From Ancylobacter amanitiformis (GTDB taxonomy: Bacteria > Pseudomonadota > Alphaproteobacteria > Rhizobiales > Xanthobacteraceae): DNA of 64,000 nt. Shown one piece after another: positions 36,973 to 47,252 of the stretch (positions are counted from its first letter, which is position 1; each line of letters begins with the position of its first letter). The translations under genes were made by a program, and so were the position numbers. Under the pieces are notes generated by a model that did no database searches, had not been told where the DNA came from, and saw nothing but the letters and a program-made list of their open reading frames with translations. The stretch lies in NCBI RefSeq assembly GCF_030814815.1, contig NZ_JAUSVR010000002.1, positions 467,349-531,348 of the forward strand, in the 5' to 3' direction.

Positions 36973-39921
36973 TCAGAACTTCACGATCAGGCTCACCTGA
37001 AAGGCGTTGACGGTCGTGTTGTCGGCGAACTGCCCGATATAGGCGGCGCCGATCCGCGTGGTGGCGTTCACCACCATGTCGAGCCCGGCTTCCACCAGCG
37101 CGGTGTTCTCCGCCAGCGGCAGGCCGGACACCGCGAAGGACGCCGCCGGCAGCGCCGAGAGCGCAAGCTGCGAGGTCGGCATGGTATCGCCGAAGGCATA
37201 TTGCCACGCGATTGTCCCATGCGGCGCGAGCACCATGCCGTTCTCCAGCGTCATGGTGGTGGCAACCCGCAGGCCCAGCGTGCTGTAGCCGACATCCTCA
37301 GACGTCGAATCCACCGTGAGCCCGGCGGAAGAAGCGCCGGTCTCGGTGAAGTTGTCGGTATTCAGATGAACCCAGGCCAGGCCGGCATAGGGCTCCAGCG
37401 CCAGCGTGTTCCAGGTGAAGCCGTAGCCCACCTCGCCGAAGACCTGCGTCGTGCCGCCATTATAGTCGGCATCGGCGGTTTCCGCGAAGCCGGGGAAGGC
37501 GATGGTGCGGTCGGCGCTGATGTCGTTGAAGGCGTAGGTGGCGCCGAGGCGCAGCTTTACCTGCCCAAGGTTGGTGCCGGCATAAAGGCCGAGCAGCAGC
37601 GAATTGACGGTGCTGGAGGCGTTGAGGTCGTCGACGCTGGTGTCGGACTGGGAATAGCCCAGCGCCGCACCGACGCGCCAGCCGCCGACCGCCACGTCGG
37701 CGCCGGAGAGGATCCCGCCGATGGAGGAATCCGCCGCGGAGGTGTTGCTGGTACCATCATAGTTCGTCCAGCCGCCGAAACCCTCGGCCCAGAAGACCGG
37801 CCCCTCGGTGGTGGCGACGACCGGGGGTGCCGCCGGAGCCTTGGTGACATAGGCGAGCGCCCCGGAGGCGGTGGCCGGTGTGGCCCCGGTGCCGGGCTGC
37901 GCGGTCGTCGGCCCGCCAAAGGCAAGGGCTGCCGCCGGGCCTTCCTCTCCGGCATAGGCGTTCTGGCGCAGGCGTCCCAGCACCGATTGGCGGCTGTAAT
38001 AGCCATCCGAGATCAGCACCGACTGCTGGCTGGCATAGGACTGGCCGGAGAGGGCATCCAGCGCGCCGGGGATCTGGCTCGCCGAGAGGTCGTAGAACGG
38101 CGCCAGCCCGGCCGGCAGCTGGCCAAGGGCGGCGCCCGGCGCGTTGTTGAGCGCGCTGTCGATGGCGACGCCGACCGAGGTCTGGTTGGCGGAGAGGCCG
38201 GGCAGGGCGGCGAGGGAGGATGCGACATTGAGCGCCACGTCATTTGTCGCGTAGCCGAGCGTCGCGCTGAAGAAGGACGGCAGCCCCTCGGTATCGAGGC
38301 TGGCGAAGCTGCCGGTGACGCCCTCGGTGGCGGTCACGACGGTGTAGCTCTTCAGCAGCGACGGGGTGTCGGTGAAGCTCGTCGCCAGCGTGCCGTTGAG
38401 CCGCGCGGCGCCGTCCACGGCCAGCAGGTCATGGCTCGCGCCGTCGATGCGCAGCGCCAGCGTGCCGGAAGCGGTCTGCGCGAACACACCGGCGATCTGC
38501 TGGGTTGTGCCGGCCCCGGCGGCGGTGATGCCGAGCCAGCCGCTATTCTCGAAGCGGCCCTGCGCGCGGGGCAGGAACGCCACCTGGCCGTCAATGATGC
38601 CGGTGTTCACCACCATGGTGCCTTCCGCGTCGGCGGCCGTGGTGATGGCATAGCTGCCCGGCGCGGCGGTGAGGGTGCCGACGTTCAGCAGCGTCCCGTC
38701 GAGCCCGCCGAGTTCCACGCCCGAGGCGCCGGCGCCCGTCACCGTGATGGCGCCGTTATTGGTGACGACGCCATAAGTGTCCGGATGGATGCCGACCGCG
38801 CCGGCTCCGCTGACGGTGATGGTGCCATCATTGACGATGTCGTCGCCGCTTATGCCGGCGATGCCCGTGGCGCCATTGGCGGAGACCGTCAGGTCGTTGA
38901 TATTGCGGATGGGATCGTAGACGCCCGGCACGGCCACGAAATAGTTCAGCATCGTGCCGTTGGCGTCGAAGTAGAAGCCTACCGCATTGCCGGCATAGAT
39001 CGAATCGATGGAGGTCGTGAGCGAGCCGGGAACGTCCAGCTCGGTCCATTCCGTCGAACCGTCGGGATTGATGTGCAGTATGGCGGCGTGCAGGCCGCCC
39101 TGCGCATCGATCCAGTCGGCGGCGAGGTTATAGGAGCCGTTGCGCCCGCCGCCGGCGATGCCCTGGAAATGGGTGGCGATGGCGTCGGGGTGGTCGTAGC
39201 TGGTGTAGGTATCGGTGGTTATGTCGTAAAGGAAACCGTGCTGGGCATTCGAACCGCCGGAGTCCGTGTAGCCGCCGATGACCTTGTCGCCATAGATGCC
39301 GTAAGCGGTGGTGACGACGGCGCCGGGGCCGCTCAGCTGCGTGTAGGTCTTGCTGACCATGTTGTAGAGGAAGGCGCCGCCTTCGCCCTCGGAAGTGTCG
39401 AAGCTACCGACGACATTATTGCCGAAGGTGCTGTGCGGGATGGTGTTGATGACCGTCAGGCCGGGTGCCGAGGGCATGAACAGATCGGTATATTGCTCGC
39501 CGGGCGCGGCGGCGGCGTCATAGATGTAGCCGGTGTCGCCGGAGGACGAGGTCAGCTTGTAGGAGCCGACCACCCGGAACACGCCGCCATCGGGCGAACC
39601 GAAGGTCGGGCCATAGGGCGAGGCGCTGAAGACACCGGGATAGTTGACCCCCGACGCCGTCGCGGTGGGAATGGCTTCCCATGTTTGCGTATCCGTGCGG
39701 TAGAGAATCCCGCCGGACGCGCCGTTTCCGTCCGGAATGAGGTAGTTGCCGACGATATTGGCGCCGCGAATACCCGTGAAATTCGCTTCAGCGAGAGGAT
39801 AATTGAGATTGATATAGTCTAGGTTATTGTCGGCATGCGCGATCTGTGCGCCAACAGGAAGCAGAAGCCAGGCACAACTTGCCATCAGGTACCCGCGAAG
39901 GCGCCTTCTTGTAGATTTCAT
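36973..39921 (-). CDS. Large autotransporter with HAF-like passenger
   Basis: A 982-residue protein. Residues 1-30 are a signal peptide ending AQIAHADN. The passenger starts with several repeats of the form GFLYD-x-YT-x-PGA-x-T-x-GI-x-VVGSY (about residues 50-340), like HAF or Kelch-type beta repeats. A second stretch (about 350-480) has runs such as VNDGTITVSGAGAVGI and VTNNGAITVTGAGASGVEL, typical of beta-helix passengers. From about 680 to the end lies the autotransporter beta-barrel, with FWAEGFGGWTNYDGTSNTS and a final SLIVKF ending in Phe. It should be surface-exposed or secreted. No protease or adhesion motif is evident. Confidence 0.9.
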   Translation of the reverse strand: MKSTRRRLRGYLMASCAWLLLPVGAQIAHADNNLDYINLNYPLAEANFTGIRGANIVGNYLIPDGNGASGGILYRTDTQTWEAIPTATASGVNYPGVFSASPYGPTFGSPDGGVFRVVGSYKLTSSSGDTGYIYDAAAAPGEQYTDLFMPSAPGLTVINTIPHSTFGNNVVGSFDTSEGEGGAFLYNMVSKTYTQLSGPGAVVTTAYGIYGDKVIGGYTDSGGSNAQHGFLYDITTDTYTSYDHPDAIATHFQGIAGGGRNGSYNLAADWIDAQGGLHAAILHINPDGSTEWTELDVPGSLTTSIDSIYAGNAVGFYFDANGTMLNYFVAVPGVYDPIRNINDLTVSANGATGIAGISGDDIVNDGTITVSGAGAVGIHPDTYGVVTNNGAITVTGAGASGVELGGLDGTLLNVGTLTAAPGSYAITTAADAEGTMVVNTGIIDGQVAFLPRAQGRFENSGWLGITAAGAGTTQQIAGVFAQTASGTLALRIDGASHDLLAVDGAARLNGTLATSFTDTPSLLKSYTVVTATEGVTGSFASLDTEGLPSFFSATLGYATNDVALNVASSLAALPGLSANQTSVGVAIDSALNNAPGAALGQLPAGLAPFYDLSASQIPGALDALSGQSYASQQSVLISDGYYSRQSVLGRLRQNAYAGEEGPAAALAFGGPTTAQPGTGATPATASGALAYVTKAPAAPPVVATTEGPVFWAEGFGGWTNYDGTSNTSAADSSIGGILSGADVAVGGWRVGAALGYSQSDTSVDDLNASSTVNSLLLGLYAGTNLGQVKLRLGATYAFNDISADRTIAFPGFAETADADYNGGTTQVFGEVGYGFTWNTLALEPYAGLAWVHLNTDNFTETGASSAGLTVDSTSEDVGYSTLGLRVATTMTLENGMVLAPHGTIAWQYAFGDTMPTSQLALSALPAASFAVSGLPLAENTALVEAGLDMVVNATTRIGAAYIGQFADNTTVNAFQVSLIVKF

Positions 39922-40118
39922 GATGTATCCCCCAGCCCATTGGGCAAGGGAAACTATAGAGAGCTTGGGTAGCGAGGTAAGCCGGTCGACGGGATGCGAT
40001 CAAAAAAAGTCAGTAAGCTATGCTGACCTATGGCGGTCCGCCCATGGACCTGCCCGCCGACCTGCCTGTGCTTGCCCTCGCGGGCATCGTGATGGGCCGG
40101 GCCATGCGCCCGAGCGCG

Positions 40119-40670
40119 TCAGCGCGTGGGGGCGGCCTCTCCCGCGCCATCACGCAGGCGTTCCAGCAGCACCATCTCCCGCCCGCCATAGCTCGCTCCG
40201 GCGAAGCGCGTGAAGTCGAGCGTGCCGGCGATGTGTAGCGAGGCGGCGTGGCTCTCCTCGATCATCGCGGTGATGCGCCGTGTGGGGTGATGCGCATCCG
40301 CCCAGCCGAGCGCCGCGCCCATCGCCTCGCGCGCATAGCCCTTGCCATGCGCCGCGTCGGCGAACACCCAGCCCGCCTCCATCGTCCCCTCCAGCGAGGG
40401 GGAGAGGGCCCGGCGGAAATCATGAAACCCGACTTCCCCGATGAAGGCGCCGCCGGCGCGCTCCTCCACCGCGAAATGGCCGAAGCCGAGGAATTGCCAG
40501 AGGCCGGGATGGCGCAGGAACCGGTTCCACGCCACCTCGCGCGCGAAGGGCTGTCCGCCGATGAACCGCACCACCGCCGGCTCCGCCCACATGGCGGCAT
40601 AAGCCTCGAAATCCTCGCGCCGGTGCGGGCGCAGGATGAGGCGGGGCGTGGTGAGGGTGGGGGGCGTCAT
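40119..40670 (-). CDS. GNAT-family N-acetyltransferase
   Basis: A 183-residue acetyltransferase of the RimJ/RimL-like GNAT group. It begins TLTTPRLILRPHRREDFEAYAAMW, typical of this group; the acetyl-CoA loop is less standard, VFADAAHGKGYAREAMGAAL, carrying the GxG of motif A. The start ending at 40670 (MTPPTLTTPRL) is preferred; the frame extends to 40805. Substrate unknown: it could modify ribosomal proteins or small amines. Confidence 0.88.
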   Translation of the reverse strand: MTPPTLTTPRLILRPHRREDFEAYAAMWAEPAVVRFIGGQPFAREVAWNRFLRHPGLWQFLGFGHFAVEERAGGAFIGEVGFHDFRRALSPSLEGTMEAGWVFADAAHGKGYAREAMGAALGWADAHHPTRRITAMIEESHAASLHIAGTLDFTRFAGASYGGREMVLLERLRDGAGEAAPTR

Positions 40671-40761
40671 GGCCGGGTTCCGTTCGTGTCGTCGCAAACG
40701 AAAACGGCCGGGGGTGAACCCGACCGTCCGCCGCCATCCGGGTCTGCTTACACTCAATAGA

Positions 40762-40968
40762 TCACTTGTCCCAGTTCTCTGGAGACTTTCGTGTATCCCG
40801 CCCATCGGGCTCCTTCGCTACGCCTTTATACGGCCCATCGGATTGTTTCACTTGCATTACGCGACCAGTGTGTTCGTCACGCTTCTGCCAGAGACCGTCG
40901 GGGCGCTGAAACTGCGTTCTTGCGCTGACTGCTCCGCGCCGAAAGCCATCGCCGGTGTTCTTAGCCAT
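40762..40968 (-). CDS. Small conserved protein of unknown function
   Basis: A 68-residue basic, hydrophilic protein beginning MAKNTGDGFRRGAVSARTQF, with repeated QxxDGLWQKRDEHTG. Short proteins with this MAKNTG-RxGAV-RTQ opening recur in bacteria without assigned function. AGGAG lies 6 bases before the start at 40968, a strong site. No signal peptide or hydrophobic segment. It begins the AT-rich islet between the GNAT gene and nrdJ. Confidence 0.7.
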   Translation of the reverse strand: MAKNTGDGFRRGAVSARTQFQRPDGLWQKRDEHTGRVMQVKQSDGPYKGVAKEPDGRDTRKSPENWDK

Positions 40969-41210
40969 CAGATGCTCCTATTCTCGCCATGAGAGGCGTG
41001 ATGCTTGTTCAGGCTACTAAAGCTGGGCGTCGTTTGATCGCGCATAACCGTCCAGCTTCACTTTGCTCGCTTTAGTCGTCTAGTCACTCCAAGTGCCTGT
41101 TATTTCAGCCACTTTTACGATGTCCACAGGCATGGCCTTAGTGTTTCAGTTTGCGCAACTTCTTGGTGGACGACTCAAATGAGTGTGCTATGTATTCGCT
41201 ACTAACAGAT
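40969..41210. other. AT-rich interval without recognised gene
   Basis: About 240 bases well below the window's usual G+C, with only very short open frames. Together with 41211-41627 it forms an AT-rich islet of about 650 bases. Confidence 0.5.
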
Positions 41211-41426
41211 TCATATGCCTACGTGACGACGGTAAATGGGAACAAAATTAATGGCTCCATTTATTGTCTGAAAGTGCCCGCACCACCCATCATCTGTCCA
41301 TACACTGGCGTTTTGATGCTGCGGTGAGTTAATGCTTTCGTTATCATTTTTTGGGATGATACGATTGTGTTTGGTGCGACCTTGTCCTAGGTGTTTTCGG
41401 TAGATATTTATATCAATTATATTCAT
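41211..41426 (-). CDS. Short hypothetical protein in AT-rich islet
   Basis: A 71-residue protein beginning MNIIDINIYRKHLGQGRTKH, rich in Asn, Ile and His, and unlike anything I recognise. GGAAGGA, six bases before the ATG at 41426, is a good ribosome binding site, and the frame is unbroken. Composition differs sharply from flanking genes (AT-rich codons such as ATA, AAT), suggesting recent acquisition. It contains one Cys in DDGWCGHFQ. Plausible gene, unknown function. Confidence 0.5.
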   Translation of the reverse strand: MNIIDINIYRKHLGQGRTKHNRIIPKNDNESINSPQHQNASVWTDDGWCGHFQTINGAINFVPIYRRHVGI

Positions 41427-41460
41427 GCTGTGTCCTTCCGACGGGGCTAGCGTGATAGCA

Positions 41461-41501
41461 GGGCGCTGCACCGGGCCAACGGTGCGGCGCCCTTTATTTT
41501 T
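41461..41501 (+). terminator. Orphan intrinsic terminator in AT-rich islet
   Basis: Stem GGGCGCTGCACCG / CGGTGCGGCGCCC (one T-G pair), loop GGCCAA, then TTTATTTTT. It acts on plus-strand transcripts, yet I find no plus-strand gene for more than 4 kb upstream. It may end a small RNA, or on the minus strand form a leader hairpin for the 71-residue gene. Confidence 0.7.
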
Positions 41502-41586
41502 ACATCATTTCGGCGATAACCACGCCGTTTGTTTTTGTTTCGTATTTGTTCTCCCCACAATTCTCGCTGTTATCAGTTGAATACAT

Positions 41587-41616
41587 AAGAGGCCCGCTCG
41601 TGTGAGCGGGCCTCTT
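41587..41616 (-). terminator. Hairpin after nrdJ
   Basis: AAGAGGCCCGCTC, loop GTGT, GAGCGGGCCTCTT: a perfect 13-bp stem 11 bases after the nrdJ stop on the minus strand. The T tract is short, but position and stem strength fit the nrdJ transcript end. Confidence 0.75.
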
Positions 41617-41627
41617 TGCGCCGGTGT

Positions 41628-44600
41628 TTAAGAGCAGCCCGTCGTGCTTCCGCAGGTCTCGCATTTCAGGCAGGTGCCGTTGCGCACCATGGTGAAGTTC
41701 TGGCACTCGGGGCAGGATTCGCCCTCATAGCCCTTGGCGCGGGCGATGGCGCGGGCTTCCGCCTTGGTCGGACCCGCCGCGGCGGCGGCCGGGGTCGGGG
41801 CGGACCAGGGCAGGGCGCTGGTCTCGCCGAGCGCGGCGTCCTCGTCCTCCTGCGGCTCGGCCTTGAGCGCGGTGGCTCCCTGGATGCCCGCCCCTTGCAT
41901 GCCGCCGCGCAGCGCGGTGACGTTGGAGCCGGTGGGCGCCACGGTCGTGCCGGCGGGCACCACCATCAGCCCGACCGAACGGCCGCGCGTCAGCCCCTTG
42001 GAGACCATGCGCGAGGCGGGGGTGGCGGTCGGCGCCTTGCCCTCTTCCACGCCCTTGCCCAGCGCGTCGAAATTCGACTCGCCCGGATCGACATGGCCGA
42101 GATCGTTGCGGCCGAGATAGGACACGGCGAGTTCGCGGAAGATGTAGTCGAGGATCGAGGTCGCGTATTTGATCGTGTCATTGCCCTGCACCGGGCCGGC
42201 GGGCTCGAAGCGGGTGAAGGTGAAGGCGTCGACATACTCCTCCAGCGGCACGCCATATTGCAGGCCCAGCGACACCGAAATGGCGAAGTTGTTGATGAAG
42301 GAGCGCAAAGCCGCGCCTTCCTTGTGCATGTCGATGAAGATCTCGCCGAGGCGGCCATCATCATATTCGCCGGTGCGCAGATAGACCTTGTGGCCGCCGA
42401 CAACGGCCTTCTGGGTATAGCCCTTGCGGCGGTCGGGCATCTTCTCGCGGTCATGCACCGCGACGATGCGCTCGACGATCTTCTCCACCACCTTCTCGAC
42501 GATCTGCGTGGTGCGGGCGGCGGCGGGCTTGTCCAGCAGCGCCTCGACCGCGTCCTCCTCGTCGTCCTCATCGGAGATGAGCTGGGAGTTCAGCGGCTGC
42601 GAGAGCTTGGAGCCGTCGCGGTACAGCGCGTTGGCCTTGAGCGCCAGCCGCCAGGAGAGCAGGTAGGCCTCCTTGCAATCCTCGACGGTGGCGTCGTTCG
42701 GCATGTTGATCGTCTTGGAGATCGCGCCCGACAGGAAGGGCTGCGCCGCCGCCATCATCAGGATGTGGCTCTTCACCGAGAGGTAGCGCTTGCCGATGCG
42801 CCCGCACGGATTGGCGCAGTCGAATACCGGGTAGTGTTCCAGCTTCAGGAAGGGGGCGCCCTCAAGGGTCATCGCGCCGCAGACGTGAACATTCGCCGCC
42901 TCGATGTCCTTTTTGGAGAAGCCGAGGAAGGACAGGAGATCGAAGGCCGGGTCGACGATCTTGTCGGCCGGCACGCCGAGCCGGGCCAGCGTCTCGTCGC
43001 CCAGCGTCCAGCGGTTGAACACGAACTTGATGTCGAACGCGGCCTTCACGCTGCCGTCGATCTTCGACAGCATGGCGTCGTCGAAGCCCCTGGCGCGCAG
43101 CGAGCCGTGATTGATCGCCGGGGCCTGGGTGATCGAGCCGTGGCCGACCGCATAGGCCTCGATCTCGGCAAGCTGGCTCTCGGAATAGCCGAGCGTGCGC
43201 AGCGCCTCCGGCACGGCGCGGTTGATGATCTTGAAATAGCCGCCGCCGGCCAGCTTCTTGAACTTCACCAGCGCGAAGTCGGGCTCGATGCCGGTCGTGT
43301 CGCAATCCATGACGAGGCCGATCGTGCCGGTGGGCGCGAGCAGCGTGGTCTGGGCGTTGCGATAGCCATGCGCCTCGCCAAGTTCCAGCGCGAGGTCCCA
43401 GGTGGCCTTGGCGCGGGCGACCAGAAGCGGCTCGGGCACCTTGGCGTGATCCAGCGGCACGGGGGCGGTCGACAGCCCCTCATAGCCGGCCCGCTCGCCA
43501 TAGGCCGCGCGGCGGTGGTTGCGCATGACGCGCAGCATGTGCGCGGCATTGGGCTTGTATTCGGGGAAGGGGCCGAGCTGCGAGGCCATTTCCGCCGAGG
43601 TGGCATAGGCGACGCCGGTCATGATGGCGGTCAGCGCACCGCAATAGGCCCGGCCCTCCTCGGAATCATAGGGGATGCCCGAGGTCATCAGGAGGCCGCC
43701 GATATTGGCGTAGCCGAGGCCGAGCGTACGGTAGTCGTAGGAGAGCTTGGCGATTTCCTTGGAGGGGAACTGCGCCATCAGGATCGAGATTTCGAGTACC
43801 ACGGTCCACAGGCGGCAGGCATGCTCATAGCTCTCGACATCGAACGTGCCGTCCGCGTTGCGGAACTGCAGCAGGTTCAGCGAGGCGAGGTTGCACGCCG
43901 TGTCGTCGAGGAACATGTATTCCGAGCACGGGTTGGAGGCGCGGATCGCGCCGCCGGCCGGGCTGGTGTGCCAGTCATTGATGGTGGTGTGGAACTGGAT
44001 GCCGGGATCGGCGCAGGCCCAGGCGGCGTGGCCGATCTTTTCCCACAATTCGGCCGCCTTGAGCGTCTTCGTCACCTTGCCGGTGGTGCGCGAGGTCAGG
44101 TTCCAGTCGGCATCCGCCTCGACCGCGTTCAGGAACGCGTCGTCGACCCGCACGGAATTGTTCGAGTTCTGGCCCGAGACGGTGAGATAGGCCTCGGAAT
44201 CCCAGTCCGTGTCGTAGACCGGGAAATCGATGTCGGTGTAGCCCTGACGGGCGAACTGCACCACACGCAGGATATAATTGTCCGGCACCAGCGCCTTCTT
44301 GGCGGCGCGGATCTCGCGCTTGAGGGCCGTGTTCTTCTCGGGATCGTAGCAGTCGTCGCCCTCCCCCTCGCAGTTCACGCAGGCCTTCATCACCGCCTTC
44401 ATGTGCCGGGCGACGATCTTCGAGCCGGTGACGAGCGCGGCGACCTTCTGCTCTTCCTTCACCTTCCAGTCGACATAGGTCTCGATATCGGGATGATCGA
44501 CATCGACCACCACCATCTTGGCGGCGCGGCGGGTGGTGCCGCCGGACTTGATGGCGCCGGCGGCGCGGTCGCCGATCTTGAGGAACGACATCAGGCCGGA

Positions 44601-45353
44601 GGAGCGGCCGCCGCCCGAGAGCTTCTCGCCCTCGCCGCGCAGCGCGGAGAAGTTGGAGCCGGTGCCCGAACCGTACTTGAACAGGCGCGCCTCGCGCACC
44701 CACAGGTCCATGATGCCGCCTTCATTCACCAGGTCGTCGCCGACCGACTGGATGAAGCAGGCATGCGGCTGGGGATGCTCGTAGGAGGTCTTGGAGCGGG
44801 TGAGCTTGCCGGTGGCGTAGTCCACGTAGAAATGGCCCTGGCTCGGGCCATCGATGCCATAGGCCCAGTGCAGGCCGGTATTGAACCATTGCGGGCTATT
44901 CGGCGCGGCCATCTGCATGGCGAGCATGTAGCGGTGCTCGTCGAAAAAGGCCTGCGCGTCGTCCTCGCCGTCAAAATAGCCGCCCTTCCAGCCCCAGTAG
45001 GTCCAGGTGCCGGCCAGGCGGTCGAACACCTGCCGCGCGTCGCTCTCGCCGATGAAGCGTTCCTTCTCCGGCAGGGAGGCGAGCGCCTTCTCGTCCGCCG
45101 CGCCGCGCCACAGGAAGGAGGGGACGGTTTCCTCCTCCATCCTTTTCAGCCGCGCGGGAACGCCCGCCTTGCGGAAATATTTCTGCGCGAGAATGTCGCT
45201 GGCGACCTGCGAGAAATGCTCGGGCACATCGATGCCCTCAAGGCGGAACACCACCGATCCGTCGGGATTGCGGATTTCGCTCGTCGCCTTGCGAAACGCG
45301 ATATCCGCATAGGGAGAACGGCCGGCTTTGGTGTAACGGCGCTCGATGCGCAT
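41628..45353 (-). CDS. nrdJ: Adenosylcobalamin-dependent ribonucleotide reductase (class II)
   Basis: Converts ribonucleotides to deoxyribonucleotides using a B12 radical; works with or without oxygen. 1241 residues, normal for the alphaproteobacterial long form. I start at the ATG ending at 45353 ([11 protein letters not shown]), nine bases after GGGGGA; the open frame runs to 45932 without matching the family. The active-site core is visible: [40 protein letters not shown] and [16 protein letters not shown]. The C-terminus holds a redox or zinc cysteine set, [28 protein letters not shown]. No cobalamin riboswitch was recognised upstream. Confidence 0.96.
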   Translation of the reverse strand: MRIERRYTKAGRSPYADIAFRKATSEIRNPDGSVVFRLEGIDVPEHFSQVASDILAQKYFRKAGVPARLKRMEEETVPSFLWRGAADEKALASLPEKERFIGESDARQVFDRLAGTWTYWGWKGGYFDGEDDAQAFFDEHRYMLAMQMAAPNSPQWFNTGLHWAYGIDGPSQGHFYVDYATGKLTRSKTSYEHPQPHACFIQSVGDDLVNEGGIMDLWVREARLFKYGSGTGSNFSALRGEGEKLSGGGRSSGLMSFLKIGDRAAGAIKSGGTTRRAAKMVVVDVDHPDIETYVDWKVKEEQKVAALVTGSKIVARHMKAVMKACVNCEGEGDDCYDPEKNTALKREIRAAKKALVPDNYILRVVQFARQGYTDIDFPVYDTDWDSEAYLTVSGQNSNNSVRVDDAFLNAVEADADWNLTSRTTGKVTKTLKAAELWEKIGHAAWACADPGIQFHTTINDWHTSPAGGAIRASNPCSEYMFLDDTACNLASLNLLQFRNADGTFDVESYEHACRLWTVVLEISILMAQFPSKEIAKLSYDYRTLGLGYANIGGLLMTSGIPYDSEEGRAYCGALTAIMTGVAYATSAEMASQLGPFPEYKPNAAHMLRVMRNHRRAAYGERAGYEGLSTAPVPLDHAKVPEPLLVARAKATWDLALELGEAHGYRNAQTTLLAPTGTIGLVMDCDTTGIEPDFALVKFKKLAGGGYFKIINRAVPEALRTLGYSESQLAEIEAYAVGHGSITQAPAINHGSLRARGFDDAMLSKIDGSVKAAFDIKFVFNRWTLGDETLARLGVPADKIVDPAFDLLSFLGFSKKDIEAANVHVCGAMTLEGAPFLKLEHYPVFDCANPCGRIGKRYLSVKSHILMMAAAQPFLSGAISKTINMPNDATVEDCKEAYLLSWRLALKANALYRDGSKLSQPLNSQLISDEDDEEDAVEALLDKPAAARTTQIVEKVVEKIVERIVAVHDREKMPDRRKGYTQKAVVGGHKVYLRTGEYDDGRLGEIFIDMHKEGAALRSFINNFAISVSLGLQYGVPLEEYVDAFTFTRFEPAGPVQGNDTIKYATSILDYIFRELAVSYLGRNDLGHVDPGESNFDALGKGVEEGKAPTATPASRMVSKGLTRGRSVGLMVVPAGTTVAPTGSNVTALRGGMQGAGIQGATALKAEPQEDEDAALGETSALPWSAPTPAAAAAGPTKAEARAIARAKGYEGESCPECQNFTMVRNGTCLKCETCGSTTGCS

Positions 45354-45965
45354 GATCTTCGTCCCCCACGGCACCCTGGCAAGAGGACGCCGGAAAATGG
45401 CAAAATTGCTCACGCCAGACGCAGCAAGGGCGTCAGCGAGCTTCAGGGTTAGCGTGTCGGAAAAGCCGGTTCGACCGGGTCCGTAAATGTGCCCTGAAAC
45501 TGCCCCGATTCCGTCCGGCTGGCAAACCTCGTTTCCATCCGGTCGGCAATCCCTTGTGGATGACAGGTTCATGTCATCTATATGTAGTGTCGGCCTGAAA
45601 GATTGATAGGAGTTTAACGCCAACTTGATCGAACGGGGATGCCCTGTTCGCGAGAACGCGATTTCAGCTCTGGATCGCCTGAACAACGGGGATTTCACGC
45701 CGCACGCACTGGCCACGGGCGCACAGCTGTGCAGCGTCGACCAGAATCGGCTGAGACACCCCGAAATCATGGAATGGGCGCGCGTGAAGCGCAATGCGCA
45801 GCGCGCCGGCGCGCGCCGGTCGTTGCCGGTGCCGAAGCGCCGCCGGGCCCGGCAGACGGTCATTTCACCCTTGTGCGCGGCGCACGGCCTGCCCCTGCGG
45901 CATCTGGACAGGCGGGCCACCCGTGCGCACATGGCGGGGCAATTCCCTCCCGTGCGGTCCTTCTC
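45354..45965. other. Divergent intergenic region between nrdJ and MFS gene
   Basis: About 610 bases that should hold both promoters. A NrdR-box-like sequence lies at 45575-45590. Plus-strand open frames here run into the MFS gene but have no protein support. A short inverted repeat CGAAC / GTTCG flanks 45630-45650. Confidence 0.45.
45575..45590. promoter_or_regulatory. NrdR-box-like site
   Basis: Read on the minus strand, ACACTACATATAGATG matches 13 of 16 positions of the NrdR consensus ACACTATATATAGTGT. It lies about 220 bases upstream of nrdJ. NrdR represses ribonucleotide reductase genes in many bacteria, normally from paired boxes; I see only one here. Confidence 0.5.
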
Positions 45966-47162
45966 ATGCGCTCAGAGACCACGCCGGCGCCCCAGGCGGG
46001 TGCCTTCACCTTCGTCCTGCTCGCCCTGGCGGCGGGGCTGGGCGCGGCGAATCTCTATTACGCCCAGCCGCTGGTCGCGCTGATCGCGTCCGATATCGGG
46101 CTCGACGAGACGATGGCCAGTCTCGTCGTCACGGTCAGCCAGACCGGCTATATATTGGGGCTGCTGCTGCTCGTCCCGCTCGGTGATATCGTCGAGAACA
46201 GGCGGCTGATCGCGCTCATCCTGATCTGCGCGACGATCGGCCTCGGCCTCGCCTCGATCGCCCCGACGCCGGCGCTGTTTCTGCTGGCCGCGCTGATGTT
46301 CGGCATCGGCTCGGTGGTGGCGCAGATCGCCGTGCCCTTCGCCGCTCATCTCGCCCGTCCGGAGGAGCGCGGGCGCAAGGTCGGCAGCGTGGTGAGCGGC
46401 CTGATGACCGGCATCCTGCTGGCACGCCCGGTCGCCTCCATCGTGGCCCATTTTTTCGGCTGGCGGGCGGTGTTCGCACTCGCGGCCCTGATGATCCTGG
46501 TGCTGGCGGTCGGGCTGCGCCTCGCCTTGCCGGCCCGTCGACCGGCGACGACAGGCGGGGGCGGGGCCTATGGGGCGCTGGTCGCCTCGCTCTGGCCGCT
46601 GATGCGTTCCCAGCCCGTCCTGCGCCGGCGCGCGGCCTATCAGGCTGTGATGTTCGGCGTGTTCATCCTGTTCTGGACGGCGGTGCCGCTGCAATTGGCG
46701 GCGCCGGCCTTCGGCTTCGGGCAGGAGGGAATCGCCCTGTTCGCGCTGGCGGGGGCGGCCAGCGTCGTCGTCTCGCCGCTGGCCGGCTGGATCGCAGACA
46801 AGGGCTATTCGCGCGCGGCGACCGGCGGGGCGCTGCTGCTGGCGGGAATCGGGCTCCTTCTCACGCAGATCGGCGTGAGCGCGGGATCGGTGGTGGTGCT
46901 CGCCGCGGGCGCCATCGTGCTCGACTGCGCCGCGACCGCCAATCTCGTGTTCGGCCAGCGCGCCCTGTTCATGCTGGCCCCCGAGATCCGCTCGCGGCTC
47001 AACGCGCTCTACATCGCCACCTTCTTTTTCGGCGGCGTGCTGGGCTCCGCAGTGGCGAGCCCGCTCTACCAGCTGGGCGGCTGGAGCCATGTCACGATCG
47101 CCGGCGTGGCGGCGGTGCTGCTGGCGCTCGCCTACTATGCCAGCGAATTCCGCCGCGGCTAA
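45966..47162 (+). CDS. MFS transporter, YnfM/arabinose-efflux-like type
   Basis: A 398-residue major-facilitator permease with 12 predicted membrane helices. The start of TM1 reads [23 protein letters not shown], a pattern common to this efflux-type group, and the loop after TM2 is [11 protein letters not shown], the MFS motif A region. A second half follows after residue 200. ATG 45966 is preferred; the open frame is longer. Substrate unknown. Divergent from nrdJ, so control may be independent of it. Confidence 0.9.
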   Translation: MRSETTPAPQAGAFTFVLLALAAGLGAANLYYAQPLVALIASDIGLDETMASLVVTVSQTGYILGLLLLVPLGDIVENRRLIALILICATIGLGLASIAPTPALFLLAALMFGIGSVVAQIAVPFAAHLARPEERGRKVGSVVSGLMTGILLARPVASIVAHFFGWRAVFALAALMILVLAVGLRLALPARRPATTGGGGAYGALVASLWPLMRSQPVLRRRAAYQAVMFGVFILFWTAVPLQLAAPAFGFGQEGIALFALAGAASVVVSPLAGWIADKGYSRAATGGALLLAGIGLLLTQIGVSAGSVVVLAAGAIVLDCAATANLVFGQRALFMLAPEIRSRLNALYIATFFFGGVLGSAVASPLYQLGGWSHVTIAGVAAVLLALAYYASEFRRG

Positions 47163-47252
47163 AGCAGGCCGCCCGTATGCCCCGGCTGGACACCGGGCGG
47201 CGCGGGTGGCATGTTCCGGCCGAGCTCCAAGGCGCGCGCAGGGACGATTTCC

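Noticed and set aside
41500..41586. 28-codon minus-strand ORF beside nrdJ
   Set aside because: It would start immediately after the nrdJ hairpin with no ribosome binding site outside the stem.
41616..45452. 1278-codon plus-strand ORF opposite nrdJ
   Set aside because: A shadow frame produced by high G+C; composition and lack of motifs show it is not a gene. The same holds for the long antisense frames opposite maeB, ppk1, rne and mrcA.
45354..45640. Cobalamin riboswitch before nrdJ
   Set aside because: B12-dependent enzyme context suggested it, but no B12-box sequence was found on the minus strand.
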